In this document: one piece after another, positions 41,470-51,663 of the stretch | Position numbering within the stretch: the first letter of the stretch is position 1 | Layout: every line of letters begins with the position of its first letter | Assembly: GCA_021396245.1 (NCBI GenBank) | Contig: WNYE01000072.1 | Coordinates: forward strand, 146,229 to 210,228 | Source: Sporothrix humicola | Lineage: Eukaryota; Ascomycota; Sordariomycetes; Ophiostomatales; Ophiostomataceae | Direction: 5' to 3' | Length of the DNA: 64,000 nucleotides | Position numbers and translations under genes: made by a program | The notes under the pieces: model-generated | Told to the model about the DNA's origin: nothing | The model's input: only the letters and a program-made list of their open reading frames with translations | Database searches by the model: none

Positions 41470-43279
41470 TCACTTGGCATTGACAATGCCTCTCCCATAT
41501 TCGAACAAAGCTCCCGCCAAAATGACCTTTTCATCGTCAAACCGCTTGCCAATAACTTGCATTCCCACGGGCAGCTTGGCATGCGGCTGCTCAGGCGAAG
41601 GCAAGAAGCCACACGGCACATTCATGGCTGGATGGCCGGTGGCATTAAATGGTGCCGTGTTATTTGTTGTACCAATGGCATACGCCAGCTTTTCGGCGAC
41701 AGATGCTGTTTTGGGAGGTAGAGGACGTGCCACATTGGGGGCACAGGGAGTGATGAGAACATCGACTTGGTCAAGTGCGGCATCGTATTCAGCACGCAGT
41801 TTAAGAACCTGACGATGCGCCTTTGCTTCAAGACCGGCAGCAAGGCGAGTGTTGGTGACCTGTTGGCTCAGAAGAATGTTGATGGCAGCAGGTGTGTGCT
41901 CGTTGAGAAGAGACGTAGCCTTGGCGCCGCCTTCACCATTTGAAAGAGGAATCTGACCAGTCAATGGCCGGGTGTGGGGAGGCACGTAAGTGAGGTGGCC
42001 TGACGCCCGACCTTGGAGCAGCCAAGTGGCCATGGACGGACGAGTGGAGGCATTCCACAGGACGGCACCGTCGGCATGCATTGGCACAGAGATATCGACA
42101 ACTTCTGCACCGGCTGCTTCGTAGTACTTTCGAGCCGTGTTGTAAACCATATCACGAACATTATCAGAGACTCCAGACATGTCGAAGCCTTCTTTGAGCA
42201 GGCCAACTTTCCAGGTTCCCGTATCAGACTCAGTCCGGTCTCGGAAGTCGGCCAAAATGGCTGCATATGGCTTGACATTCTCCCGCAGCGGTGACTCTGG
42301 CGTCATTCGTGGATCCAGGCCGTCATAGCCAGCAATGGTCTCGAGAACGGCAGCAATATCTTCAAGAGACGCTGCCATGGGGCCAAGGTGGTCGATCATG
42401 GGCGACATGGCTGCTGCTCCAGTGTATGGGACGAGACCATGGGTTGGCTTGAGACCGTAGATGCCGCAGTAGGACGCAGGAATACGGACTGATCCGGCCT
42501 GGTCACTGCCGAGGGCAATCTCTGCCGTGAGGAGTGAACCTGTCTGTGTCTTGGTCCCCGCTGGAAGGCTGCTTTCATCATTGGCTGGAAAGATCCTCTC
42601 CATCTGATGGGCAGCCACAAGTACACCAGACCCGCTGCTACTGCCGCCAGAGGTGTGTCCATACAGCCATGGGTTGTGGACGTGTCCCGTGAACGAAGTG
42701 TAAGAAAGCGGCGAAGCACACCAGCCCTCACAAGTAGACGTTCCTTTGATGATTGCACCGGCAGCAAGAATACGTGCTACCACAGTGGCATCAATGTCGG
42801 ACGGCTGGTACTGGCCACCTTCAAAGAGTTGCGGCGACAGACCAACGGTTGTCGGAAGTCCAGCCACAGATATGTTGTCCTTGACTGCAAATGTTCGTCC
42901 GTGAAGAAGTCCTAGAACACTTGTCGATACATCGTTTTGAATATTGCAGACGTGACTCCATGCATTCATGGGGTTGTCTTCAGCTGAAGGGACACTGTAC
43001 TTGCGGCCGTTTACGGTCGGCTGCGGCTCTAGTACTGGCGGTGTGTAGTCAGGGTCTGTCTCGACTTTGTCCATCACGGCCATGAAAGACTGCAGCACTG
43101 GACGATACGCTGCCTTGTCTGTGGCAGAGACATCCCGAATATTGAGTGCAGCCAATAGACCGTCCAAGTTAGCGTCTGACAGCTCGGGTCTGGATCAATG
43201 TCAGTTACTGCGTGCTGATAATGAGAGGAAAAAAAGGACGGTCGTACACCGGAGCACCTGGAATGACAACAATAGACAT
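41470..43279 (-). CDS. Amidase signature family hydrolase
   Basis: The model has two exons (43279-43248, 43189-41470; 58-nt intron) and encodes 583 residues. The short first exon gives MSIVVIPGAPV and joins PELSDANLDGLLAALNI in frame. The Ser-cisSer-Lys triad of amidase signature enzymes is clear: Lys114 in FAVKDNI, the cis-Ser in HTSGGSSSGSG (about 195) and nucleophile Ser244 in GSDQAGSVRIPAS. Between the last two there is an extra loop of about 25 residues (QMERIFPANDESS and following) compared with usual members. The enzyme hydrolyses a linear amide to acid and ammonia in the cytosol. Together with the permease and RidA-like protein it points to a nitrogen-containing substrate. It lies in tandem with, and 142 bp upstream of the end of, the SDR gene at 43422. 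No CGG-N5-CCG site was found in that gap. Confidence 0.92.
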
Positions 43280-43421
43280 TTTGTGATCGTTATTGAATTA
43301 ATTGAGTGTGATGCTTGTAATTGTTGGGTAAGAAAACTTAAATGTCTAGACAGGTGCTAAAATATGGCGGTTATCGCCGCGTAGGTCCCTCCCCCGCCTC
43401 CGATCTCGCCAGCTCCACCCA

Positions 43422-44462
43422 TCACTCTTGCCCATTGGCAAGCAGAATGCGCCCGCCATCAATGCACAGATTGATGCCATCGATGTATGAACCAGCCCAG
43501 CTTGCCAAATACAGCACGGCTCCAGCAATATCGTCTTCCTCACCAGCACGCTTGGCCGGCATCTTGTCGAAGAGATTGCTGAACATGTTGCCCTCAGCGC
43601 CCACGGGATTCATCTTGCTCGGGACGACTGGCGTTCAAAATAATTAGTATTCGAAAACAAACTTTAAAAGAGAAGCACAAAATAAAAATCCAGCCAGTGC
43701 GGACACAACTTACACCCCGGATTGATGCTGTTGACACGCACGTAGAAGCGTGAGAATTTGGCCGCCAGTAGCCTTACCAAATGGTCTGTAGCGGCTTTGC
43801 TGGCTGCATAGCTCGTGAGGTCAACATTGGTCGCATTGTGCATGCTGGCACACGAGCTTGTGATGGCAATGCTGCCACGACCAGCACGGCGACCATGGCC
43901 CTCAAGGCTTTGGCTGGCGGTTGCCAATAATGGCAGAAAGGCGACAGACAGAAAGTAATGCGCAGTGGTGTTCACAGCAAACGAGGCAGCCCAGTCAGAG
44001 TGCTTGGACGACCACATGCTGGCTTGCAATTCGGCCAACGGCGCTGTCAAAACGTTGCATTCTTGTGGAGGATCGCGGCGGATGCCGGCGTTGGAGACCA
44101 GGAGGTCGAGCTGCTTTTCACGGGAGGACACAAAGGCGGCCAGCTCGGCGATGGCTTCTTTGCTTGAAACATCACAGGCGTAGCCGACAGCAGAACCGCC
44201 TTCGTCCGCTCCCAGCTTGTTGAGTTCTGCAACACACTCGTCAATCGGTTCAGATGGAAGTGCAACAACGTAAACCTTTGCACCATTCCTGACGAGGCCC
44301 TAGAGATGAGTTTGGTGTTAGCCGTTGCTTTTAGTCTTCGAAATGTCCATGGGTGGAAGGTGGTACCTTGCAAATCATAAATCCAAGGCCACTGCTGCCG
44401 CCGGTGACGACGGCCACATATCCCTTGACGCCAAAGAGATCCTGAAGAGGTCGAGATGCCAT
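43422..44462 (-). CDS. Short-chain dehydrogenase/reductase (RhlG/gluconate-5-dehydrogenase-like)
   Basis: The model has three exons (44462-44367, 44299-43714, 43627-43422; introns 67 and 86 nt) and encodes 295 residues, a classical SDR with one longer loop. The cofactor motif is VVTGGSSGLG near residue 20; LLVSNAG replaces NNAG, the catalytic Ser is in ITSSCAS, and YAASKAA holds Tyr and Lys. Splicing restores NPGFVPSKMNPVG after the active site, as is usual for this group. The C-terminus (FDKMPAKRAGEEDDIAGAVLYLASWAGSYIDG) is typical. It should oxidise or reduce an alcohol/ketone with NAD(P)(H) in the cytosol. A perfect CGG-N5-CCG site lies 159 bp upstream, placing it in the proposed regulon. 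Substrate is unknown. Confidence 0.92.
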
Positions 44463-44950
44463 TCTGATTGTCGAGTCTGGATTATGATCGTGATGTTGAA
44501 GTGAATGTTGTTGAATGCCGTCAACAGATGTTACGTCAGTGCTGCTAAAGAAACAAGACTCGATAAAGCTCTGTTAGCTGTTAGTGCTGTGATTGGCGCT
44601 ATCTCTGCTGTAAACAGTGCGTCGGGGGACCCGACATTCACAACTGGTGCTGTAACTGCGCTAAAATTTAAGGGTCCAGACTTAAACATCAGCCACTAAA
44701 AGAAACATCACTAAGACAGTAGTACTTTTAACACACGGAATATCGTCGGTGAGGAACGAACTTCTATTCAATATAAAAGAGAAATGTCTAAAGAAAGAGA
44801 TGAAAATTGCCACAAAATGGCTCACAGTAAAGAAAGTCTAAAGAATGAAAGAAAGGAAAAAAAGAGGTTGGTAAAGAGTGTGCGAAGAATCGAAAGAGAG
44901 AAAGGAAATTTGTACTTCCGAGTACATTTAATGACACCGGCTTCTTCTCG
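44463..44950. promoter_or_regulatory. Promoter region of the SDR gene
   Basis: About 490 bases between the SDR start and the endoglucanase end. It holds GTCGGGGGACCCGAC (44621-44635) and a GATAA (44562-44566). The right half is purine-rich. No gene is seen. Confidence 0.55.
44621..44635. promoter_or_regulatory. GTCGG-N5-CCGAC candidate Zn2Cys6 operator (perfect)
   Basis: GTCGG-GGGAC-CCGAC, with 6-bp inverted arms GTCGGG/CCCGAC. It is 159 bp upstream of the SDR start codon at 44462. Confidence 0.65.
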
Positions 44951-46081
44951 TTACCGCTTCAGGCAGGACGTCACCAGCTCGCTGTCTGTCCACGTCAGGC
45001 CTGTCCGCGTGGGGACGACGCTCAATTCGTATGTGGCAGGGTCAAACGAGCCAGCTGCCCACGCAACGGTGCCCAAAAAGACGTCGCTGTTTGTATTCAA
45101 AAACTTCATCAGTTCACAGACATACTGGACGCACGACGGCGTGTTGCCGCCGCCCGTCTCGGTCGTGAAGGCTTGGCGGCCGTTGGTGCGGAGCCATGTG
45201 GCGAGCGGTTGAAACGCGTCAAGGGCGTTGGTTACGCATGTTGTGTGGGTGCCCGAGTAGTCGTAGTCGAGGTATTGGTGCACGTCAAAGACGAGGCCGT
45301 GTGTCGTGTTGTCGGGGTTCTTGACGTTGAGGAGGAGAGGGCCGGCAACGGTGGCCATAGCACCTGCACTAGTGTAGCTGTTGTGCGCTGTTAGTGGATG
45401 TTTGAAGAGGGGGTGGATTTGACAAAGGAGCTGAAAAAATAAGAAGGGTCGTATAACTTACTTGCTACCAGGCAGGAGAATGGTCTGCTTGGGGGCCACC
45501 TTGCGGATGGCGGTGACAACAGTCTGGACCGTGTCAACCCAGGCTGCAACGTCCAAATCATGCGGCTCGTTCATGATGCCAAAGAGAATACGGCTGTTGT
45601 TGGCGTACTTGGTCGCCAGCTGTGTCCAGAGACTGGCAAACTGCTCGTTGGTCGGGCCGCCCTGGCCAATGATTTGGCCCTCCCAGCGGGCATAGTTGTG
45701 GATGTCGATGATGCAGTGGGCGGTCGTGTTAAGGCAGGACTGCACCAGCTTGTTGTATTCGCCAAAGTTGGCAGCATCAAGCTTGCCACCGGGAGTGTCG
45801 ACAAGATATCTCATGCCCACGGGGAGGCGGAAGATGTTGAAGCCGTCGTTCTGGACAAAATGGCGCATCTGGCCAGCGCCGTCGATACCAGACACGTTTA
45901 CAAGCGGAATTTGCATCGAGGCCATGTCCTGGACGCCCTGCGTCGTGATGCCAAAATCGAATCCAGCAATGTTGGCACCGACAAAGCGCATTCCGGTGCG
46001 GTTGGCGCTGGGCAGAGCCGCGACCTGCACGGCCAAAGCGGCCACAATAAGAGAGAGAGTCGAGAACATTGTTGTGAACAT
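44951..46081 (-). CDS. Secreted GH5 endo-beta-1,4-glucanase (subfamily 5-like)
   Basis: The model has two exons (46081-45462, 45377-44951; 84-nt intron) and encodes 348 residues. A signal peptide is visible (FSTLSLIVAALAVQVAALP), so the enzyme is secreted; no cellulose-binding module is present. Family marks are RFVGANIAGFDFGI, FNIFRLPVGMRYLV, CIIDIHNYARWEG, the acid/base Glu in FGIMNEPHD, LLPGSNYTSAGA across the splice, VFDVHQYLDYDYSGTH and the nucleophile Glu in AFTTETGGGN. It should cleave internal beta-1,4-glucosidic bonds of cellulose or related glucans. A second in-frame Met five residues in is an alternative start. It sits within the 30-50 kb cluster but has an unrelated function, and no cluster-type site was seen in the 1.1 kb upstream. 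Confidence 0.93.
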
Positions 46082-47187
46082 TGTCGAGAATTGTGCAGTC
46101 AATGAGGGAGTGTATGGGGATATCGAGTATCGAAAAAATTTGTGAATCTCAAAAGAAGATCGTAAAATGATTGTGGAATGCTTGGACCAGCCAGAGGGCA
46201 TTCAAAATGACTGTGGCAGACTGCACGACGAGGAAGGAACGACAAACGTGAGGACAAACAGCACCTTCTCTTTCCTTTCTCAAAAAGCAGCGACGTCGAT
46301 GCTTTTATTCTCTCCGGCATCCATGTGAAAGGGGCGCACAAAGGCGCAACAGGGCACACAAAAAAGCTTGGAAGAAAAAAGAAAGCAACCCTGCCGCCAT
46401 CCCTGCACCGGAATTCAACCCTTGCGGTAGTTGGCAAGGGTGAAGTGACACAGACCGGCGGCTGGACACCTACGGAAGCAGGTGTGCATACGAAGTATCC
46501 ATAAATACGATGCAGAGCGTACGACGTGGGGGCGTTTGTTTTTGTCTGTCTTCCGTTTGTTCTCTGTTCTTCTTCCCTGGGAAAGGGGTGGAAGGACGGC
46601 AGCGAGGCGCTGTCAAGAAAATCAGACCAAAAACAGCCAAAAAGGGGCACTTTAGGGATATCGGGCGGCGATGCGCGTTGAGATGCGCGCGTTGAGGAAA
46701 ACTAGCCGCATTCCCCTGCATTCGTTGGTGGAGAGCACATGCAAAAGACAAAGAAAAGGCGCTGGAAGCCGCTGTGGTGCCTGCCTCACGCCGGCTAACA
46801 CCAGGCACAGCCGCCTCGTATTGGTCGAAAATTTGTCGAAAAGGGCGCGTTCCTGGCCTGTAAGACGCTGGCTTTGTTTCATGTTTCAACGCTTCAGCTG
46901 CAGGGGCTGGGGGCAAACGGGTCTGATAAGCGGAGCTCGCGGTCGAGAAGCGGCCGACAGGCGATCTGCCACTGCTAAAGTGAACCAGATCTTTGGGAGA
47001 TCCGTGCACGATCACGAATCTTGGCACAACGTGAAGAAAAGATGGAAAATTGGCAAGGGGATTTTCGTCCCAAGTCGGACCTTTGAGTTCTTTTTATGTT
47101 TTTGAGCCCCTGTCGTTACATTTCCAACCTCCTCAATGTATGTGGATTTTGTGACCCTTTCTCCCCCAAAAAGCCTCTCACGAATAC
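46082..47187. other. Intergenic region upstream of the endoglucanase
   Basis: About 1.1 kb contain the endoglucanase promoter and the 3' region of the next SDR gene. No gene or marked repeat is recognised. Confidence 0.55.
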
Positions 47188-48009
47188 CTACAAACTCATC
47201 CCGGCATCCATCACCACATTCACGCCAGTCATCCCTCGGCTGCGTGCCAGTGTCAGGACTTGGTCTGCAACCTCGTCCACTGTCACGAAGCGCTTTAACT
47301 TGGTCTTTTCCAGCATTTCTGCTTTTTGCTCCGGCGAAAAACGCTGGGCCCATTCCGTTTCCAAAAGGCCCGGCGACACGCTGTTGACGCGAATGCGCGG
47401 CGCCACCATTGCGGCCAGGCCCTTGACCATGTGAATCTGCGCCGCCTTGGCAGCGGAGTATGCCTGTCATTGTCAGTATGCAATATTTCTGGGCACCAAA
47501 AAGTTTGTGCCCGTCGTACTTACCAAAGAACTGCCCATTCCGCGCACACCGGCCAGAGATGCCGTTGTAATAAATGCACCGTTATGTTCGGCTAGGTACG
47601 TCTCTGCCGCATGGAGCAGCCACATGTGCGACTTGACATTGGCGGTGAAGGCCCTGTCCCAGTCGTCGTCGAATGCGTTGTCATCTAGGCGGCTTGTGTC
47701 ACGGAAATGTGTCCAGCCACCGTTGGAAAAAATCACGTCCAGTCTTCCGTGCACTTTGTACGCCTCGTGGGCAAGACGCTCGACATCTGCACGCTTTTCG
47801 AGGTCTGCACGAATGACAGCATGTCTGGGTTGTGTAGATGGGGCGGTCTTAATGTCGTTCATGGCCGAAAGGATGTTTTCTGCGCGGGATTCGTTGTTGC
47901 AGTAATTGATGACGACATTGTAGCCGTTTCGGGCAAAATGAAGGGCGGCAGCTGCACCCAAGCCAGCCGAGCCAGCAGTGACAAGAACAACGGGTGATTG
48001 GGAGGCCAT
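47188..48009 (-). CDS. Short-chain dehydrogenase/reductase
   Basis: The model has two exons (48009-47524, 47463-47188; 60-nt intron) and encodes 253 residues. The Rossmann motif is VLVTAGSAGLGAAAALHFA, slightly unusual with TAGSAGLG for TGxxxGxG. VIFSNGGWTHF stands in place of NNAG, the Ser is in ITTASLAG, and the splice creates the active-site AYSAAKAAQ (Tyr, Lys). VRVNSVSPGLLETEWAQRF follows the active site as usual and the C-terminus is TGVNVVMDAGMSL. It is a cytosolic NAD(P)-dependent oxidoreductase. It is divergent to the CYP gene at 48452 with a 442-bp shared promoter containing a CGG-N5-CCG site, suggesting that the two act together. Substrate is unknown. Confidence 0.92.
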
Positions 48010-48451
48010 ATTTTTTTGCCGTGCAATTCACAGAGCAGTTGTTGGCATGGCCTTTGCTGTGTTGATGATGTTTGAAAGTGCACAGTTTAAAATACAGTGT
48101 ATATATAGTTACACTGTGTACGCACTGTACCATGCTGGTGTCGGTCCATCCGCCGCCCCTTATCGCACACCAACAACATCCTCAACGGACTGGCCGACAT
48201 GACATGTCCCATGCCACCGTGGGCATCTTGTGAAGCCATGAGTTGTACAGAGTGCGGGGTGTGCTCAATATGTTATCAAAATAAGAAGTCGAAACGTTGG
48301 TCACATATGTTGGTCAAAGATCACACCACGTATCACCACTTTTGAATTCCAAACACTCAGTCATACTTAAGAGTGTGTGCCGCATTTCATCAGCACAGGC
48401 CGACATCCTCGATAATCAACAACACCTCAATCCACATCCACATCACCAACC
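48010..48451. promoter_or_regulatory. Divergent promoter between SDR and P450
   Basis: The SDR side has TATATATA (48100-48107) flanked exactly by the 8-bp inverted repeat ACAGTGTA/TACACTGT (48094-48101 and 48110-48117). Further right are GTCGG-TCCAT-CCGCC (48140-48154) and CTTATC (48159-48164, GATAAG on the minus strand). Confidence 0.55.
48140..48154. promoter_or_regulatory. GTCGG-N5-CCG candidate operator (9 of 10 positions)
   Basis: GTCGG-TCCAT-CCGCC differs from the cluster consensus GTCGG-N5-CCGAC in one base. A GATAAG on the opposite strand follows 5 bp later. Confidence 0.5.
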
Positions 48452-50184
48452 ATGGACAAATTCGAGAGCATCAACGCAGGCCTCTTGGGCCACTACTGGC
48501 GGCAGGTGCAGAGCCATGAACAGGCCGGTTCTGTTCTGACGGCCATTGCGGTCGTTGCTCTGTCATATGTCTTGTACACTGTGAGTTTTTGAAAGCATCT
48601 GCACATGCCCTGACTTGGCACATAATTTATAGACGCCCCTAACACCTCCAGGTCATGTATGCCACAGACATTCCACATATCAAAGGACTACCTGAAATTC
48701 CTGGCGCTGTGCCCGTTTTTGGCCACCTGCTGAAGCTGGGAGACGACCATGCCACAGTCTGTGAAAAGTGGTGGCGCCAGTATGGCCACTCGGTCTTCCA
48801 GATCAAGCTTGGCAACACACGGGCTGTTGTGGTCAACTCGTTTGACGACTGCAAGAAGATGCTCCTCGGCCAGCAGAATGCTGTCATTGACCGGCCAAAG
48901 CTGTACACCTTCCACGGCCTGATCAGCAGCACGCAGGGGTTCACAATTGGCTCCTCTCCGTGGGACGAGTCGTGCAAGCGCAAGCGCAAGGCAGCAGGCA
49001 CAGCACTCAGCAGACCGGCTCTCCGCAACTACTACCCCATGCTCGATCTCGAGAGCTACTGTATCCTGCGCGACGTCTTCCGGGACAGCAAGAACGGCGA
49101 AGTGGAGATTGACGTGCGTCCATACATTCAGAGATATGCTCTCAACACGACCCTCACACTCTGCTACGGAATCCGCATGGACGCTGTCTACGACACGCTC
49201 CTCCGTGAAATTCTGACCGTCGGCTCGGCCATTTCCCTTCTCCGCAGTGCCTCCGAGAACTACCAGGACTACGTACCCATTCTGCGCTACTTCCCCAACA
49301 ACGAGAAAAACGCCCGGTCCAAGGAACTGCGCGAGCGCCGTGACAAGTACCTCAACCACCTGCTCGACAAGGTGCGTGAGATGATCAAGAAAGGCACAGA
49401 CAAGCCTTGTATTTCCGCTGCCATCCTCAAGGACGAGGAGACCAAGCTCAACGGCGTTGAGGTGTCGTCCATCTGCCTGTCTCTCGTGTCTGGTGGCTTC
49501 GAGACCATTCCCGGCACCCTGACGTCGTGCATTGGCTCGCTGTCCACACCGGAAGGCCAGGCCTGGCAAGACCGTGCCTACGAGGACATTAAGCGCCACT
49601 ACCCCGACGTCCGCGATGCATGGACCAGCTGCTACGTCGAGGAGAAGATTCCCTACATCAACGCCATCATCAAGGAGGCCGGCCGGTTCTACACGGTCAG
49701 CGCCATGAGCCTGCCCCGCAAGACGGTCACAGAGGTCCACTGGAACGGCGCCGTCATCCCGCCCGAAACCATGATCCTCATCAATGCCCAGGCCGGCAAC
49801 CACGACGTCGACCACTTCCAGGACGGCGCCACCTTCAACCCGGAGCGCTGGCTGTCGAGCCTGGACCCGCCGACCGAGGCCACGGTCGAGGGCGGCCTGC
49901 CCCACCTGTCTTTCGGCACCGGCTCACGGTCGTGCTCCGGCCAGTTCATCGCCAGCCGTTTGTTGTATGCAGCCCTCGTCCGTCTCCTGTCGTCGTACAA
50001 GATCGTGGCCAGCAGTGAAGCACCACCGAACGTAGACTACGTTGACTACAACGAGATCAAGACGGCCTTGGTGGCCATTCCGCGATACTTCAAAGTGAAG
50101 CTGATTCCGAGAGACCCTGCCGTCCTTGACGATTGCCTTGCCGCAGCCGAGGACAGAACCTCACAATATTATAAGGAGGATTGA
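48452..50184 (+). CDS. Cytochrome P450, CYP504 (phenylacetate hydroxylase)-like
   Basis: The model has two exons (48452-48580, 48652-50184; 71-nt intron) and encodes 553 residues. An N-terminal hydrophobic anchor (VLTAIAVVALSYVLYTVMY, about 28-46) puts it on the ER. The helix I segment is LVSGGFETIPG, lacking the usual AGxDT acid in its normal form; KEAGR stands in the ExxR position, FNPERW follows and the heme loop is FGTGSRSCSG with Cys471. The SSTQGFTIGSSPWDESCKRKRKAAG and HLSFGTGSRSCSGQFIASRLLY blocks are what I recognise from the fungal CYP504 family, which hydroxylates phenylacetate on the ring. This assignment is by recall and moderate. It is divergent to the SDR. If right, it could act downstream of aldoxime- or amide-derived arylacetates. 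Confidence 0.8.
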
Positions 50185-50403
50185 ATGGTGAGGGGTAAAT
50201 AGTAGCATAAGAATTTATTACGTATATATTGTTTACCTTGTGAATATATATTTTGTTGAGTCATGGGGAAGAATTCCATTTTCATTTACATTTACATTTT
50301 CATTTTCGTTATCATATTCATGCTCATTTCCCCCCCCCCTTTTTCTTTCTTTTTTTCTTCGTTTATTTTTTGCATTGCAAAGGAAGTGAGTTTATTAAAA
50401 AAG

Positions 50404-50434
<31 letters not shown>

Positions 50435-51663
50435 ACTAAACAGCATCCACTGAAAATATTAATACGAAACGAATAATACATGCCAGTGAAGGATATTCGC
50501 CATTTGACGGTTGTCGCTGCTTTTTATTTTTTTAGTCGTTGTTTTGTAGGGCATCAATGACAGCCAGCTAATATTTCTAAGGCCGTCTCCACTACTCCCA
50601 ATGGCGCAACTTTTTTGTCCAGTAGGGCCATTCCGGGGGCGGTTGGCTCCAAACACTCAAGAGGCGCACGATTTGAATCACCAAGTATGGAAAGCGTGAG
50701 TTCGAATATATTTTGGTCAGCTCCTGTTCTTTCCAAGAGAGAAGGCAAGAATTACGGCTAACTTTCTCTATCCCCAGCGGTCAGTCTTTCGTCTTCCTGC
50801 GAAATACCCCGTACCCTTCCACCCCTTCCCATTCTTCCTTCTTCTTGTAATTTCTCTTTCCTAGTATCTTGCTCTACCTTTGACCTGTATCTGTTAGCCT
50901 TGTGCGTTAGTATCATAGGTTATGCCCCAATACGGTAATGTAAACTATTGAAAGTGTAATAACACTACATTGTTGAGCGCATCGTCAAGTTTTTATGTGG
51001 GGTTTCGGTGGGCTTCTTGTACCGAGAGTCAGAAGGTGGCCAATTTCCCGCGGCCAGGACAGCTTTGAATTTTTCAATAATCATCAACAGAACCCGACAT
51101 ATGGCACATACCTCGACCAGTTGATTATCATTCATGGCCTTGTTCTTCTTTATTATTTGTTGTCCGCTCTTGTGTTCTGTCCAGGCGAGAAAGGTCTGGA
51201 CCGCCTCTCGTCCGCCTTGTCCCGCACGCGACGCTATTTTAGTCGTGAAAAGCTACTGCTCAATAGATTATGTCTCGTTTTGTAAAATATTGGGCAACAT
51301 ACGGAGTACTCCATCCGCTACTGTCATAGTTCTGGCCGAAAACCTGCCTTGAACGGGTATATTTTGATGGATGGCCTCGATCGACCTAGACCCTATTAGA
51401 TGTCAATAGAACGGGTAGACCAACAAAGAAACGGATACCTTTGGTTCTTTCCGTTGATTCGAAAATCATAAATAAACAGGCTCTCAACCATTTGCCATCT
51501 GTGCTGCTTCTTTTTCGGTTCTGGCTCGCGTCACAAGTTTTTCCATCTGTTTTTTTTTTTCTTTTCTTTTTTCATCTTCCTTTTTTTGCTTCTTATTATT
51601 AACTTTTGCATTCCATTTCCCATCCAACTTCGTACTGTCGCTCATTTTCAACCAGTATACAGT
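50185..51663. other. Intergenic region with A and T runs
   Basis: About 1.5 kb without a convincing gene. A long A tract with two short breaks lies at about 50398-50433. A 64-codon minus-strand frame (50554-50748) and a leucine-tRNA-like patch on the + strand (50641-50720) were examined and not accepted. Confidence 0.5.

Noticed and set aside
50641..50720. Leucine-tRNA-like patch (TGGC..., GGCG..., AGCGTGAGTTCGAATA).
   Set aside because: The T-stem and acceptor stem do not pair and the B-box is imperfect, so it is at best a decayed relic or chance similarity.
50554..50748. Minus-strand frame of 64 codons with protein-like composition.
   Set aside because: No start context, domain, intron signals or neighbouring exon supports it; too short to call.
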